Assembly (NCBI GenBank): GCA_009829735.1
Contig: CM020619.1
Span: 30,773,751-30,837,750, forward strand
Origin: Pyropia yezoensis
Taxonomy: Eukaryota > Rhodophyta > Bangiophyceae > Bangiales > Bangiaceae
Direction: 5' to 3'
Length of the DNA: 64,000 nt
The notes below the pieces were generated by a model. It ran no database searches. It was given only the letters and a program-made list of their open reading frames with translations, and was not told where the DNA came from. This document shows positions 30,111-41,285 of this stretch, in pieces. Made by a program: the position numbers and the translations under genes. Every line of letters begins with the position of its first letter. The first letter of the stretch is position 1.

Positions 30111-31327
30111 CCTTTGGTGTAGCTGGCCAGACGACAAGCGCAGTCCATGTAGGGCAGCACTTGTCCAACCGGTGGGCACTGGGCAGCGGTGGAAGTGGCG
30201 CTGGGGGCCGTGGCCGTCGGCTCGGGTTGTCTGGGTGGCGGTGGCGGCGTCGTAGATGGTGGGGGGGGGGTGGTGTTTGGCGGCGGGGATTGCTTCCAGC
30301 CTGTCGTCCCCCCCCCTCCCCCCCCTTTTCCCCCCCCCCCCCCCCCCCCCCCCGCGCGACGAGCGACGTTCGACGTCCTGTGGCGGTGGGGGTGGCGTTA
30401 TGCGAGGTCGCGTCGTCGACGGCGGCGTCGTACGACGTGCTGGCCGCGGCCGACAACCTGCCGGCGCCGGCAGCGGCCGGTGGCCCGTCGACGGCCAGTA
30501 GCGGCTGAAGCGGCCATTGTGGTAGCGACGGTGGTGGTAGGGGCAACGGGGACGACGAGTGGGCTCTGCGCAGCCGAAGGCCAGAGAGCGGCGGCAGCTG
30601 CGGCGGAGTGTGCACCGGGACCGGGACCAGCCGGCAGGATGGCCGCGGTGGGCAACGTCAGTCGGGTGCATAATTACTTCCACATGCACCGCACCGTACA
30701 CTCTCAACGCACCAAGACGATTCGGTGGCGGTGTATTTGCGGTGCACGACGCCGACGCCCGCCGCAGCTCGACCCAGGAACCTACTCGTCTTCCACGTTG
30801 TACGTTGTGTGCCACAGGGCGAGCTCTATCGAGAGCCCCAAGTGCAGGGCTCGCTCGCCCCGACACGACACATTGTGCTGTACCGGGGCGACTCATGCAA
30901 CGCTCCATGCGACTGGGACTGGGGAGCCGCACGTCGTCCTCGGGGCACCGGGACGGGTTTTGCCCGGCGAGGCGCTCTCGCGCACCCTGGCATGGCGAGT
31001 CGCACAGGAGCCACTGTGTCAGTCTGCACGCCTGTCACAGGGCATGCGGAACGCGCGGATGTGCACTGAGTCCTCTCCCACAGCTGTCGAGTCTTGCGGG
31101 CAGCGGCTGGCAGCGGCTTTCCTGTTGTTGGCACGATATGAGGGAGCGGCAGTGGCGGTGGTCATCGTAGAGGGGATCGCAGACGGTGGCTCGTAAGGTG
31201 TGCACGCTCTCACTCTCCGCCCCCCCCGCCCCCCCCCCTTCTCTCGTCACCACTTACATGCCCTCCCCCACCCCCCCCCCCCCCCCGCCCCCCCGACACC
31301 AGACTGTTGGCGTCTCGTGGACGCGTC
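30111..31327. other. GC-rich stretch without recognised gene
   Basis: It contains C-runs (30307-30352, 31220-31290) and several overlapping open frames without recognisable domains or convincing start context. Confidence 0.45.
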
Positions 31328-31585
31328 ATGTCCGAGTATAGTGACGACGAGGACGATGGGATGGATGGATCCCCTCGGACCACCGCGCTAAACGACTGGA
31401 ACACGAGTGATGAGGAGGCGCCCGAGGGCGACGATGAATGCGACGACGATGACGGTGGCGACGACGAGGCCAGTGGCGGTGGCGGGTGTGGTGGGGCGTG
31501 CACCTGCGGCAGCGAGGAGAGCAGCCATCGCCGCCGCGTTGTCGCCGGCGCTGTCACCGGGCGGCGGCAGCCTCGAGTTTCCTGA
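31328..31585 (+). CDS. Hypothetical acidic protein or first exon
   Basis: An 85-codon frame from ATG 31328, starting MSEYSDDEDDGMDGSP and very rich in Asp/Glu up to about residue 55. A second coding-looking stretch (SLEFPDLLVVALSNLSSLAV) lies in another frame at about 31570-31630, so the real product may be spliced. No family recognised. Confidence 0.3.
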   Translation: MSEYSDDEDDGMDGSPRTTALNDWNTSDEEAPEGDDECDDDDGGDDEASGGGGCGGACTCGSEESSHRRRVVAGAVTGRRQPRVS

Positions 31586-32639
31586 CCTCCTCGTCGTCGC
31601 CCTGTCCAACCTGTCCAGCCTGGCCGTTGCCTCCGACCGGGTGCTGCGGGCGGTAGAGGGGGCGCTGGCGGCCTTTCCCGCTGCCCCTTACCGTAGTCGG
31701 GCTGCTCCTGCGTCACGCGGCGCCCCAGACAGCGGGCGTGCGGCGCGCATGCGGCGGGCGTGCTGGCGTTGGCGTGCTTGCGCTGGCGCTGCTCCCACCG
31801 TCGGCATGGGTGCGACCGCTGGGGGGGGGGGAGGCCGACCCCCAAACTGGACAGACGCAAGATTCGGGTGATTAGCGGCCGGCAAGCAACCGTAGATGTT
31901 GACGCAAATGACTCATTCCTCTATCCCACCAACAATAGACTAGCAGACGTGACAAGAGACGTGAGGGTGGAATGAAAGCAATCCCTCAAGCACAAGGCCG
32001 TGTGTATGCACGGACGGACACACACGCACGGAAACCTCTGCACAGCTGCAACGTGCACTTCCTCCGCCACCCCCACCGCCGCCGGCGCGGCAGCGGCGGG
32101 CGCAGACGCCAACGGAGACAGTGTGCGGGTGGACCTGAAAGTACGGCCGGAAGAGCGGCCTCTCGTCGGCGCGGGTGGCGGTGGTGGGCGCGGGCGACGC
32201 GCCGGTGCCGTCGGGCGGCGCGACGATGTCATACAGGGTGGTGCTGGTGAGGGACCCGGTGAGGAGCTTGGCGGATGGCGCGAGCGGCGGCCGCGTGGCG
32301 GCAGCGGCCCAGTGTGGTTGGGGTGGTGGGGAAGTGGGGGAGGCCGGGGCGCCCGGGGGGGGGGGGGAGCTGCGGTTAGGCACCGCCGGGGCGGGGGATG
32401 TCTGCGGGCGGCCTCAGGGTCGCGTAGCTGGGCCTACCGACGGGCGTGGCGCTGGGCGCCGACGCAGACGCGGCGGGCGCCGTGGGAGCAGACGGCGCCG
32501 CTTCCGCTGCCGCCCTGCCCGACCCTGGAGCCATGGACGTGGTCGGCGCGGCCGCGGTGGGTGGCCCACCGGGGTGGGGGAGGTGCACCCCTCCGCCGGC
32601 GCCAGCGGGCAGACGGGCAACCGCACCGGGAGGGCGCCA

Positions 32640-32672
<33 letters not shown>

Positions 32673-32680
32673 CGGGGCCG
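31586..32680. other. GC-rich stretch without recognised gene
   Basis: It contains G-runs (32352-32368, 32641-32671). Parts of the minus strand may belong to the retroelement relic that begins at 32681, but I cannot recognise them. Confidence 0.4.
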
Positions 32681-33077
32681 TCTGATTAACCTTTTCGATG
32701 CTAAACCGCTTGACTTGACCGTCCACGGCTAGCTGCACAATGTTGCCCTGCAGGGCAATGACGGTGTACGGCCCTTGCCACGCATTGACCGGCGGCTCGC
32801 GGTAGACGAGGACTTTCATCCCAGGGTGGACGTCGCGGTCGGCGGCCGCAGGAAAGAACGCCCCTAGGGCGGCGCGTAAGCGTGCCTGGGAGACGTTTGG
32901 TAGCATCTCCAGCCTGGTTGTGACCATGGCTTGCACACGGTTCCGCTGCGGCGGAAGTCGTAGTGGGGCCACCGGTGTGCGTGGAATCACGCCAAAGACA
33001 AGGAGCGTTGGGATTAGCCCGTTGACACCCGCCGTGGTGTTCATACGATGGCAGGCTAGTGCCAGGGCCGACTCTTC
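32681..33077 (-). mobile_element. Retrotransposon integrase C-terminal fragment
   Basis: The minus strand reads as the segment that follows the catalytic core in some retroelement polyproteins: HRMNTTAGVNGLIPTLLVFG, then RLRAALGAFF, GMKVLVYREP, WQGPYTVIALQG and FSIEKVNQ. The order and wording (an N-T-G-x-x-G-L-x-P-T-L-L-V-F-G block, a helical block, then an SH3-like VLVYRE...GPY...F block) is typical. No catalytic part is present upstream, since the next 1 kb on that side is a different ORF on the other strand. It is a truncated relic of an element different from the chromovirus. Confidence 0.6.
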
Positions 33078-34120
33078 GGAGCATTGCCAGCGCATCCACC
33101 TTCCAGTCCATCCTGTTGGCCACCCCCCACGCGCACCCGGTCGCCGCCCGCCACGCGGCCGTTGCTCTCTGCCGCGACGCGTTCGTGCCGCCCGCAACGC
33201 GGGAGGCGCTCAATCCTGTCCTCAACGTCGCGGCAGCTGTGCTGGGCACCCTCCTCGAGCGACCGCCGGGGGCGGCTGCCTGGGCGGCGGCCCCGGCGCT
33301 CACGTCGTTGCGGGCGTCCGCCGTGGGCGTGCCGCCGCCACCGGCTCTGGTGACCGCCATTGCGCGAGTGGCTGCGGGGGTAGGGGTTGGAGTGGAGATG
33401 ATGGGGGTGGGGGGAGACGGTGGGATCGTGGGAGCGGAGCTTCACCGTCTACGCGCGGGGGAGGCCGGGTGGGAATTGCAAGCGTGTGTGGGTCTGGTGG
33501 CGGCGCCCTCGGCAACAGTGGGGGAGGCCGTACTAGACGTGGCCGAGTGGGCAGCCGTCGCGCACCTCCCGGTCGCCGCTGGGGTAGTGCTGGCTGCTGC
33601 CGGGGCGGGGTCAACTCCCGGCGGCGACGGCGACGCCGGCGGCGACGGCGACAGCAGTGGCAACGGTGACACGGCCGACGTTGCGACATGGACAGCACTC
33701 ATTGCAGTCATCACCGCCCGGCTGGCGCAGCTCCCCCACGCGGCAGGCGGCCGTGAACAACCCGTGTCCGGACGGGTGGTAGCCATTCCCACAGCCACCG
33801 TGGACGCGGTCGACGCGGCGGCGGTCGAGGCGCTCCTCCGCGCACTCGGCCCGATTGCGCTGCCGCCGCCGCAGGGGGCGGCGCCGCGGGGCGGCCGCGG
33901 TGGCGATGCTGCTGCCTTCGCACTGACTGCACTCGCCGTCACCTGTCGCCGCCTTTGTCAAGGGCGGGTGGGGGAGGGGGGCGCCAGATCGACAGACGGG
34001 ATGATGGCTTCGTGCTTTGTTGAAACAGACGGCCCTGTAGCCGACTCCGTCGCCGCGTCCGCCTCCACAGCCACCGCTGCCGCCACACCGCCACGCGGTG
34101 CCAGCTGGTGCGCGACTTGA
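33062..34120 (+). pseudogene. Unrecognised gene fragment abutting the integrase relic
   Basis: An open frame of about 350 codons with no ATG at its start, beginning where the integrase relic ends. It is Ala/Val/Leu-rich with short hydrophobic helices (AAVLGTLLERPPGAAAW, DVAEWAAVAHLPVAAGVVL, ADVATWTALIAVITARLAQL). That pattern would fit alpha-solenoid (HEAT-like) repeats, but I cannot assign a family. The missing start next to a transposon fragment suggests a host gene truncated at its 5' end. Confidence 0.35.
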
Positions 34121-35837
34121 AGCCTGAGCTGGCGATCGCGGCCGGCACCGCGTCGGCGGCGTCGGCCGCGGACCGTTTCCTGTGGACAATAACCCGGTCT
34201 TTATTCTGGTTAGTTGGCCCAGGAAATACGCATTGCTGGCAAGGAAACGCGCAGGAAACCCTCTCAATGAGACAACGAATCGATCACGGAATGCCGTATG
34301 ATGAAGTGCACCAAAGCAGAGAACATGACGTATTCCGTCCTGGGGAGCATCTCTGGTGTAAGAATGCGGCAATGATGTCACAGTCCAGCACTGACGGTTC
34401 GGTTGCACAGAACGTCCCGAATGCGCTCCCGAGAAACGCCCCGAATCGATGCCGGGCTGTCCGAACGCGGCGGGATGCGCCTATGTTGATCCGACACCCG
34501 GGCGTTCCGGGCTCGGGCATTCGTCCGGTTCAGATCCGGCGAGATGTTGTAGGCGGAATGGTAGGAGTATCCAGCATGCGTCAGGTTGAGAGCAGATCAA
34601 TGGACAGGATGACTTGTAAGCACCTCTCTTCGTCATGGACTTGACTTAGATGAGACTAGTACGGTTGGACTTGATCTTATGACGTGTAGTATTGAGAAAG
34701 CGTTTCCCGATACCTCAACTACCTTTCCTGGCCAACTTGGGCCAAGATCGAAAACGTGTTCTACGTGGCGCGTAGAGTTCCCACAAGCGCTGCCCCCCAT
34801 CTGACGTCTGCCCCCCCCCCCTGCCAACCGAATCGTGCGTGCGTGTACCTGTTCTGGCGGGTATCTTCTTCGTGGTGGGGGGGCTGAGGGGTGGGGAGCG
34901 GGGGGGTGGCCCCCCGCCCACCAAATCTTTGGGCGCCGCCCCGCCGGCCAGCCCGGTGCGCCCCACGTGTTTGCATGTGGTTTGACCGCCCACCCCGATC
35001 TTGCCGCCCCCGCCGTGGGCCTACCTACCTTCCTACCCACACCCGATCTTGGCCACCCCGCGCCGGCGGCCTAGATTTGTTCCCTGACCGCCGACCGCGG
35101 CGGGGTGAGAGACAGAGGTCGGTGGGGGTTGAGGGGGGGGGGGGGTGCACCGGTGCGGACGCAAGCGTCGCCCCCATGCGCGAGCCTCTATGTACGCGTA
35201 CAGACTCCGTGTCGGGGTCAACCCACCCGGGGGGGTGACCCCTCCCATCCAGACGAGGGACGTGACGCCCCGCTCCCCCCCGCCTTTTTGCCCTTGTACG
35301 GCGGGGAAGGGGGGGGGGGCTGTGGCGACACGCACCCCCCCACCGCACCTTTATCCCCCCGCCCCCTTTTTGCCCTCGTATTTGTTGACGGCGCGGAGGG
35401 GGGGGGGGGGGCTGTGGCGCCACGCACCCCCCGCGGACACTCTACACGATGAGGGGCCGCCGCCGCCGACGGACGAAACCCCCCACCCCCCCCCCCCCCC
35501 CCCCCGCACCACCACCCTTTTTCTCCTGCTGGTGGCCTGCCCGCCGGCCAAGTGGCAGGCGCCTTTTGCCCAACCACCACCTCCACCACCTCCATCACCC
35601 ACCACAAACCCCCGCGGGGACGGTGGTGTGGGTGGTGCCCCCCCCCGCCAAACGGAGAACCCGGCCCAACAGGCAGGGGGGGGCGCGGGCGCGCACGTGG
35701 CGCCCCCGCCCCTCCCTCCCACCGCGCCACCACCACCCCCACCACCACCACCCCCCCACCCCCACCCCCCCTCCTCCCAACGACGCGCACACGCCCTCCC
35801 CCCCCCCCCCCCCCCCCCCCCGCCCGTGCCCACCCTG
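34121..35837. other. Intergenic, mixed composition, then C-rich
   Basis: 34121-34800 is balanced in composition with no recognisable gene. 34800-35837 is rich in C-runs and G-runs with overlapping open frames but no domain. Confidence 0.45.
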
Positions 35838-35962
35838 TCGTGCGTCCCGTAAAAAGTGGACGTGCTCGTGTCGTCGTGATCATGTCCAATATCGGCCACT
35901 GGACCAATCAAACCCACACTGCACGACCCATGCACGTCCACTTTTTTTACGGGACGCACAAT
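35838..35962. mobile_element. MITE, family 2, copy 2
   Basis: The terminal inverted repeats GTGCGTCCCGTAAAAAGTGG (left) and the reverse complement of TTGTGCGTCCCGTAAAAAAA (right) enclose ATCGGCCACTGGACCA, as in the copy at 10480-10598. The left boundary is approximate and no clean TA duplication is visible. Confidence 0.75.
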
Positions 35963-36194
35963 CCTCTCCACACACAAAAACCCATTGGGTGCACGCGGGG
36001 GCGGGGGGGTGGTGGTGGACCCACCAGACCTCCCCATGCCGTGGTGGCACGGGGGAAGGGGGCATGGCATGCCCCACTGCCCCCCCCCCTCCTCCCCCCC
36101 CCCCCCCCCCCCCCACCTCCCAGATTTACCCCCCCCGATATGGCGCCTCCCGCGCCAGTGGCGGCGGATACGGTGTGGCCGGCATGGCCACCCC

Positions 36195-37130
36195 ATGATG
36201 GGGCGACCGATTAGGCCACGGGCGGGCGGGTGGGGGGGGGGGGGGGGCGCACGCCCGCCGGGAGAGGTGGGGGCGGGGGGGGGTGTGGGCGGGGCGCCCT
36301 ACCCGCCCTCGCCCCCAGACCGAGCGCGCGCCCGCGACGGGTTGCCCGCCGCCGCCGCCCCGTGCGCGGCGCCGCGCCGACGCCAGCCGCCCGCGCTTCC
36401 CCTCCCCACCCACCCCCCCCCCCACTTGTCGGCCTGTGCACTCTCTCCCCCCCCGCCCCCTCCTTCTTTCCCCCGCCCCCCAACCGACCGCCCCCCCTTC
36501 CCCCCCCCCCCGCTGCCCCCGACCGGCGCACGTCCGGAGTGTCCCGCCGCCCACCGCTGGGGGCGTCGGTGGCCCCCGCACGCCACCCCACCCACCCCCC
36601 CCGCGACGGCCGCCGCCGCCGCCGGTCCCGTCCGTCCCCCCCCCCTCCCCCCCGCTCCCCCTCTGCAGTGGGGTGGCACCCCCCGCATCCCACCGCCTCG
36701 GCCTCCCCCCCGCCGGCCGCCACCTCCCGCACTACGACCGCCACCACCGCCACCACCACCGCCACCACCACCACCACCACCACCACCGCCGCCACCGCCG
36801 CCGGTGCCGCAGCCGCGGGCGCTGAGCCGCAGCTGCGGGAGCGGCCGAGGCGACCCCCGCCCGCCCCGGGGGGGGGGGGGGGGGGGGGGGGGGGCAGGCA
36901 AGGGCGCGCCGCCGCGTAGCCCAGCGGCTCCGTTGGGGGACACGCGCCTATCAGACAGCCGCGGCAGCTGGCGGCGGCGTTGGGTGGGGGGTTGGGGGGG
37001 TGGGTGGGGGACACCCCCGCGGCGGCCGCCCCACGGCCGCCCCCACGCCCCGTCTCGCTACGGACGGACTGCCCGCCCCGCTGACGACAACGCCGGCCGC
37101 CGCCGTCGCTGCCGTCGCTGCCGCCGCCGC

Positions 37131-37161
<31 letters not shown>

Positions 37162-37167
37162 CCCGCT

Positions 37168-37199
<32 letters not shown>

Positions 37200-37760
37200 T
37201 GCGGCTGCTGTCGCCTCCCCCACGCCGCCGCCCTCTGCCCCTGCACCTGTCGCTGCCGCTGCCGCTGCCCCTGGCTGCCGCGTGCGCCCCACCGCCGCGG
37301 CTGGCGTCGAGGCGGGGGGTGTGGGTGGGCCTCCACGGGCTCTGGCGCGCTGGTCTCCCCCCTCCCCCCCCCCCCCCCCCCCCCTCCGCAACATCCCCAC
37401 CCACACCCACACCACAGCAGCAGCGTCCCCCGCTGCCCCGCCCGCCGCCTCTGCTTCCCCTTTCGCCGCCCCCGCCGTCGTCGCCCCGGCACACCCTCAC
37501 GGCAGCGGCGGCAGCGGCTGGCAGCGGCGGCAAGCGGCGGCAGCGGCGGCAGTGGCGGCAGCGGCGGCAGCGGCGGCGGCGGCGGCAGCGACGTTACGCC
37601 CGCACGGGCGCGACCGCTCTTCCTCCCACCCCGTCCCCCGCCCCCCCCCGCGCCCCCCCCCGCCCCACCTGTCCCGCCGCTGCGGCCCGCCCCTGTTGGG
37701 ATGGAGCGCCCCCCCTACCCACCTTCCTCTGACGGCTCGTCCGCTTCGCCCGGCGGTGGC

Positions 37761-37796
<36 letters not shown>

Positions 37797-38443
37797 ACCG
37801 GGCGCGGCGGTGACGGCGGCCGCCCCCACTCCCACCGCCAGCACCATTCCCCTCCCGCCCCTCCGCCCCCCCCGCCCCCCCGGCGGAGGCGGCGGCCACC
37901 CAACGGCGTTGCCGGCAATCCCGCCGCCGCGCTGTCTGGGGCGGCACCGGCGGTGGCGGCGGCGGCGGCGGCACCGGCGGCAAGGGCGCCGCCCCCACGG
38001 CGGCCGCTGCTGCCCGACCGCCGCGCTGCCGCCGACGCAGACGGGGTGGAGTTTGTGCAGGGGCGGGGGGGCAAAGGGAGAGGGGGGGGGGGCGGCGCCG
38101 CCGCCGCCGCCGCCGCCTCGTCGCCCCTGTGGCGCCCGGCGTCGCGTCACTCCGCCGACGGAGGCGGCGGCGGCGGCGGCGGCGGGGCCAATGTCGGCAC
38201 CAGCGGCGGCGGCGGTGGCGGCGGCGGCGGGGGCAGCGGCGGCGGCGGCGGCGGCGCCGCGCCTCCCGCGTTGCGACGGTGGCGGTCACCGCCGGGCATG
38301 TCGCCGGCGCGGGCGACGGCCGGCCCGTCGCCGCCCCCGCCCCCGCCACCGCTGCGGCCGCCGTCGCCGCCGTCACCGCCGTCGCTGGTGCCGCTGCCGT
38401 CACGGCCGCCGCCGGCGTGGGCGCTCGCAGTCTCTGGCGGGTG

Positions 38444-38487
<44 letters not shown>

Positions 38488-40637
38488 GTGGGGAGTCGAC
38501 GTCCCCGAGTGGTGGTGGTGGTGATGGTGCCGCCGCCAGCGGCGGCAGTGGTGGTGGCGGCCGCAGTGGCCGGCACGGCGGCGGGGGGGTGGGGCCGCCT
38601 GGCCGGCCAGGCTTTCCGCTGCCGGCGCGGCCGGGCTATTCGCTGCCCCCCCTGGTGGTGGGGGCCCCGCTGGAGGGCGCCGCCGCCGCCGCCGCCGTAT
38701 CGCCGGCGCCCTCCCCGCGGCGCCTCTCATGGGGGGGGGCGGGTGGTGGCGGTGGCGGCGGCGGCGGCGGTGGCGGGCAGGCGCTGTCGGCAGGCGGTGG
38801 CGGCAGCGGCGGCGTTGGCGGTGGATTCATGGCGAGTCCGCTGCCGCCGCTGCCGCTGCCCCCCCCGTCGCACATTCCACCACAGATAACGGCCGGGGGG
38901 GCTGGGGGGGGCGCCGTGGGGTCGTACTGGGGGGGGGTCCCGTCGGCTGCCGCCGCCGCCGGGGGCGCGGCGGCTGGTATTCCCGCCCCGTCGGCGGCCG
39001 CCGCCTCTGCTACTGCGGCGGCGGCGGCCTCTGCCACCGCCGCCGCTGCCGGCGGTGGTGCCGTCGGCAGATCGTCGCCAGCATCGACGGCGGGGGGGGT
39101 GCCGGTCGGGCCGCCCGTCCCTGGTCTAGCCGCTGGCTGTGGGGGGATGGCGGTGGTATCGCCGCTGCAGGCCCTCTCTGAGGAGCTGCGGCACGCGGGC
39201 TGGCACGCCTCGCGGGTAGTGCTGTCGGTTGGGGCGGGCCCTAGGGGGGTGACCGGGGGGGGCGCCAGCGGCACCGCCGTACCTGGTGGGGACGATGACG
39301 GGTGGACGGTGACGCTGTCCACGGTGCCGGGGGGGGGATGGGAGGGGGAGGGGGGGGTCGATGGTGCGCCTGCCGCCAGGCTGCCGGGGGGGGGGCGGGA
39401 GGGAGGGGGCGACGGCGGCGTCGGCGGCGGTGGTGGGGGCGGTGGAGTTGATGGTGGGTGGCCGCCACGGCCGCCCGTGACGGCCGACGTGACGGACGCC
39501 GTCCGGCGGGCGGCGGTGGGTGTGCAGGCGGGCGGGTGGCTGCTGAGCAACGTGGAGGTACGACCGCTGGAGGGGTGGGTGGAGCCACTACCACCCGGGA
39601 CGGGGGGTTCGCGTCGGGCGGCGGGGAGCGCAGCCGTCGGTGCTGCTGCTGCCGCCGCCGCTGCCGCCGCCGCCGCTGCGTGGAAGCCCGTCACGGACGT
39701 GCGCGTGCGCGTCGTGGACGGGTTTGGGGGGGGGGGGGGGGACGGCCCGCTGTTGGGCGTTCCGGCTGCGTCGGGCGGCAGCGGCAGCGGCAGCGGCAGC
39801 GGCGGCGGTGGCGGAGGCGGTGGCGGTGGTGGTGGCGGCGGCGGCGGCGGCGTTTTGGCACGCGCCCCTCCCATCGGGGTGGGCCCGGCGGTGGTGGTGG
39901 ACCAGGCGATGGGTACGTTTGGCCGACGAGGTGCTTTTGAGGGGACGGCGAAGAGGCGAAGGGCGGGCGCGACGTGCATGGCGAGGGAGGTTTTTTGGGG
40001 GGGCGGGGGGGGAGGCGGTGGTGGTTGGTGGTGGGCATGGGCGCCGCCGCCGCCGCCCCACGAGGGCGCACCCAGCGAGCGGCGCGCCATCGGGTGTTAC
40101 GAGCCGAGAGGGCGGGGATGCCGGTGGGCGTCGGTGGGGTGCTGCCGCGTGCGGCCCTCTGCGGCGGCCGGCCGCTCATTTTGGGAGCGGACGCCGGGGT
40201 GGTGTGTGCGTGTGTGGACCGGGGCGGCCGGCACACCCTGCACGGCCGCGTCGCGGCCCACCCGCCCGCCCACCCCCCACCCACATCCGCTGCCGCCCTG
40301 CGTGGCGTTGGCGCGATCGGCGCGGGCGGGGGTCTGCCGGGGCGGCCGCCGCCCCCTGTCGTGGACTCACCGCCGCCGCTGCGCTCCCGTTTGGCGGTGG
40401 GCGGCGCGCGGCGCACGGGGGCAGGGGGGGCGACGGGAAGATGAAGAGAGGTGGGGGGGGGGGACGGGGGGCAAGGGGGAGTGCGGGAGCGCATGGACGG
40501 CGATGCCTGGTCGGCGATGCGCTCGTGCGGGGGTTGGCCGCCCGCGGGGGGGCGTTGGCTGCCCCACCACCGCCGCCGGTGGGGCGGACGAGGGAGCGAC
40601 GGCGGCGCGTCGGCGACCCGAGCGGCGGGGGGAGTAG
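36195..40637 (+). CDS. Large low-complexity protein, unrecognised
   Basis: One frame stays open for more than 4.4 kb to TAG 40635-40637; I take the ATG pair at 36195/36198 as a possible start. Most is Pro, Gly, Ala and Arg runs. A more ordinary block lies at about 39130-39720: SPLQALSEELRHAGWHASRV, DGWTVTLSTVPGG, then TADVTDAVRRAAVGVQAGGW and LLSNVEVRPLEGWVEPL. It might be a small globular domain, but I do not recognise it. Beyond about 39960 the composition loses protein character, so the true end may be earlier. At this GC content long open frames occur by chance, so the call is tentative. Confidence 0.35.
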
Positions 40638-41100
40638 GCGCGGCGCGACTCACCCGTGATCCGTGTCGCCCCGCGTGTGTGTGTCCCCATGGCGCTCCCC
40701 GGGGTCCCGCGCTCTGGCGTGGCACCCCCCGCGCCCGCGCACGGTCCCCGTTTCTGTTTCTTTTTTCCTTTTTTTGCCTGTTTTTTTCTTCTCTTTCCGT
40801 CCCCCCCGCGTACGCACCGTCGGCGCGTTTCCCACCAACGCACCCCCGCACGCACCGTCGGCGCCTTTTTCCCCTCCCCGCCCCCTCTTTTTGTGTGCGT
40901 GGGGCGTGGTGTGCCTCTTGCTTTTTCTGTAGGCGGCCGGCCGGCCGCCCACGCGCACGCGCACGCGCAAGCGCACGCGCACGCGCACGCGCACGCGCAC
41001 GCCGCGCACGCGCAAGCGCGCGCGCACACGCATGCGCACGCGCATGTGCAGGCGCAACCCCCCCCCCCCCCCCCCCCCCCCCCTGGCCCCCGACGCGGCC
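40638..41100. other. Intergenic region with GCGCAC microsatellite
   Basis: T-rich pyrimidine stretches at 40750-40800 and 40868-40925 are followed by a (GCGCAC)n tract at about 40951-41048 and a C-run at 41058-41082. It is the likely 5' flank of the C2H2 gene at 41101. Confidence 0.6.
40951..41048. repeat. (GCGCAC)n microsatellite
   Basis: A hexamer tract of GCGCAC with occasional GCGCAA and GCGCAT units. Alternating purine-pyrimidine sequence of this kind can adopt Z-DNA. Confidence 0.85.
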
Positions 41101-41237
41101 ATGATGGCGCTCCTCTCCTCCTCCTACCACCATGCAGCGCGCGTCGCGTACCCGTATGGCAGCCTCCTCGCCTCCCTGCCGGTGCCCCCGCCGCCGCCGC
41201 CGCCCACCGCGACGGTGCTCTACTCGTGGCCGGCCCC

Positions 41238-41285
<48 letters not shown>

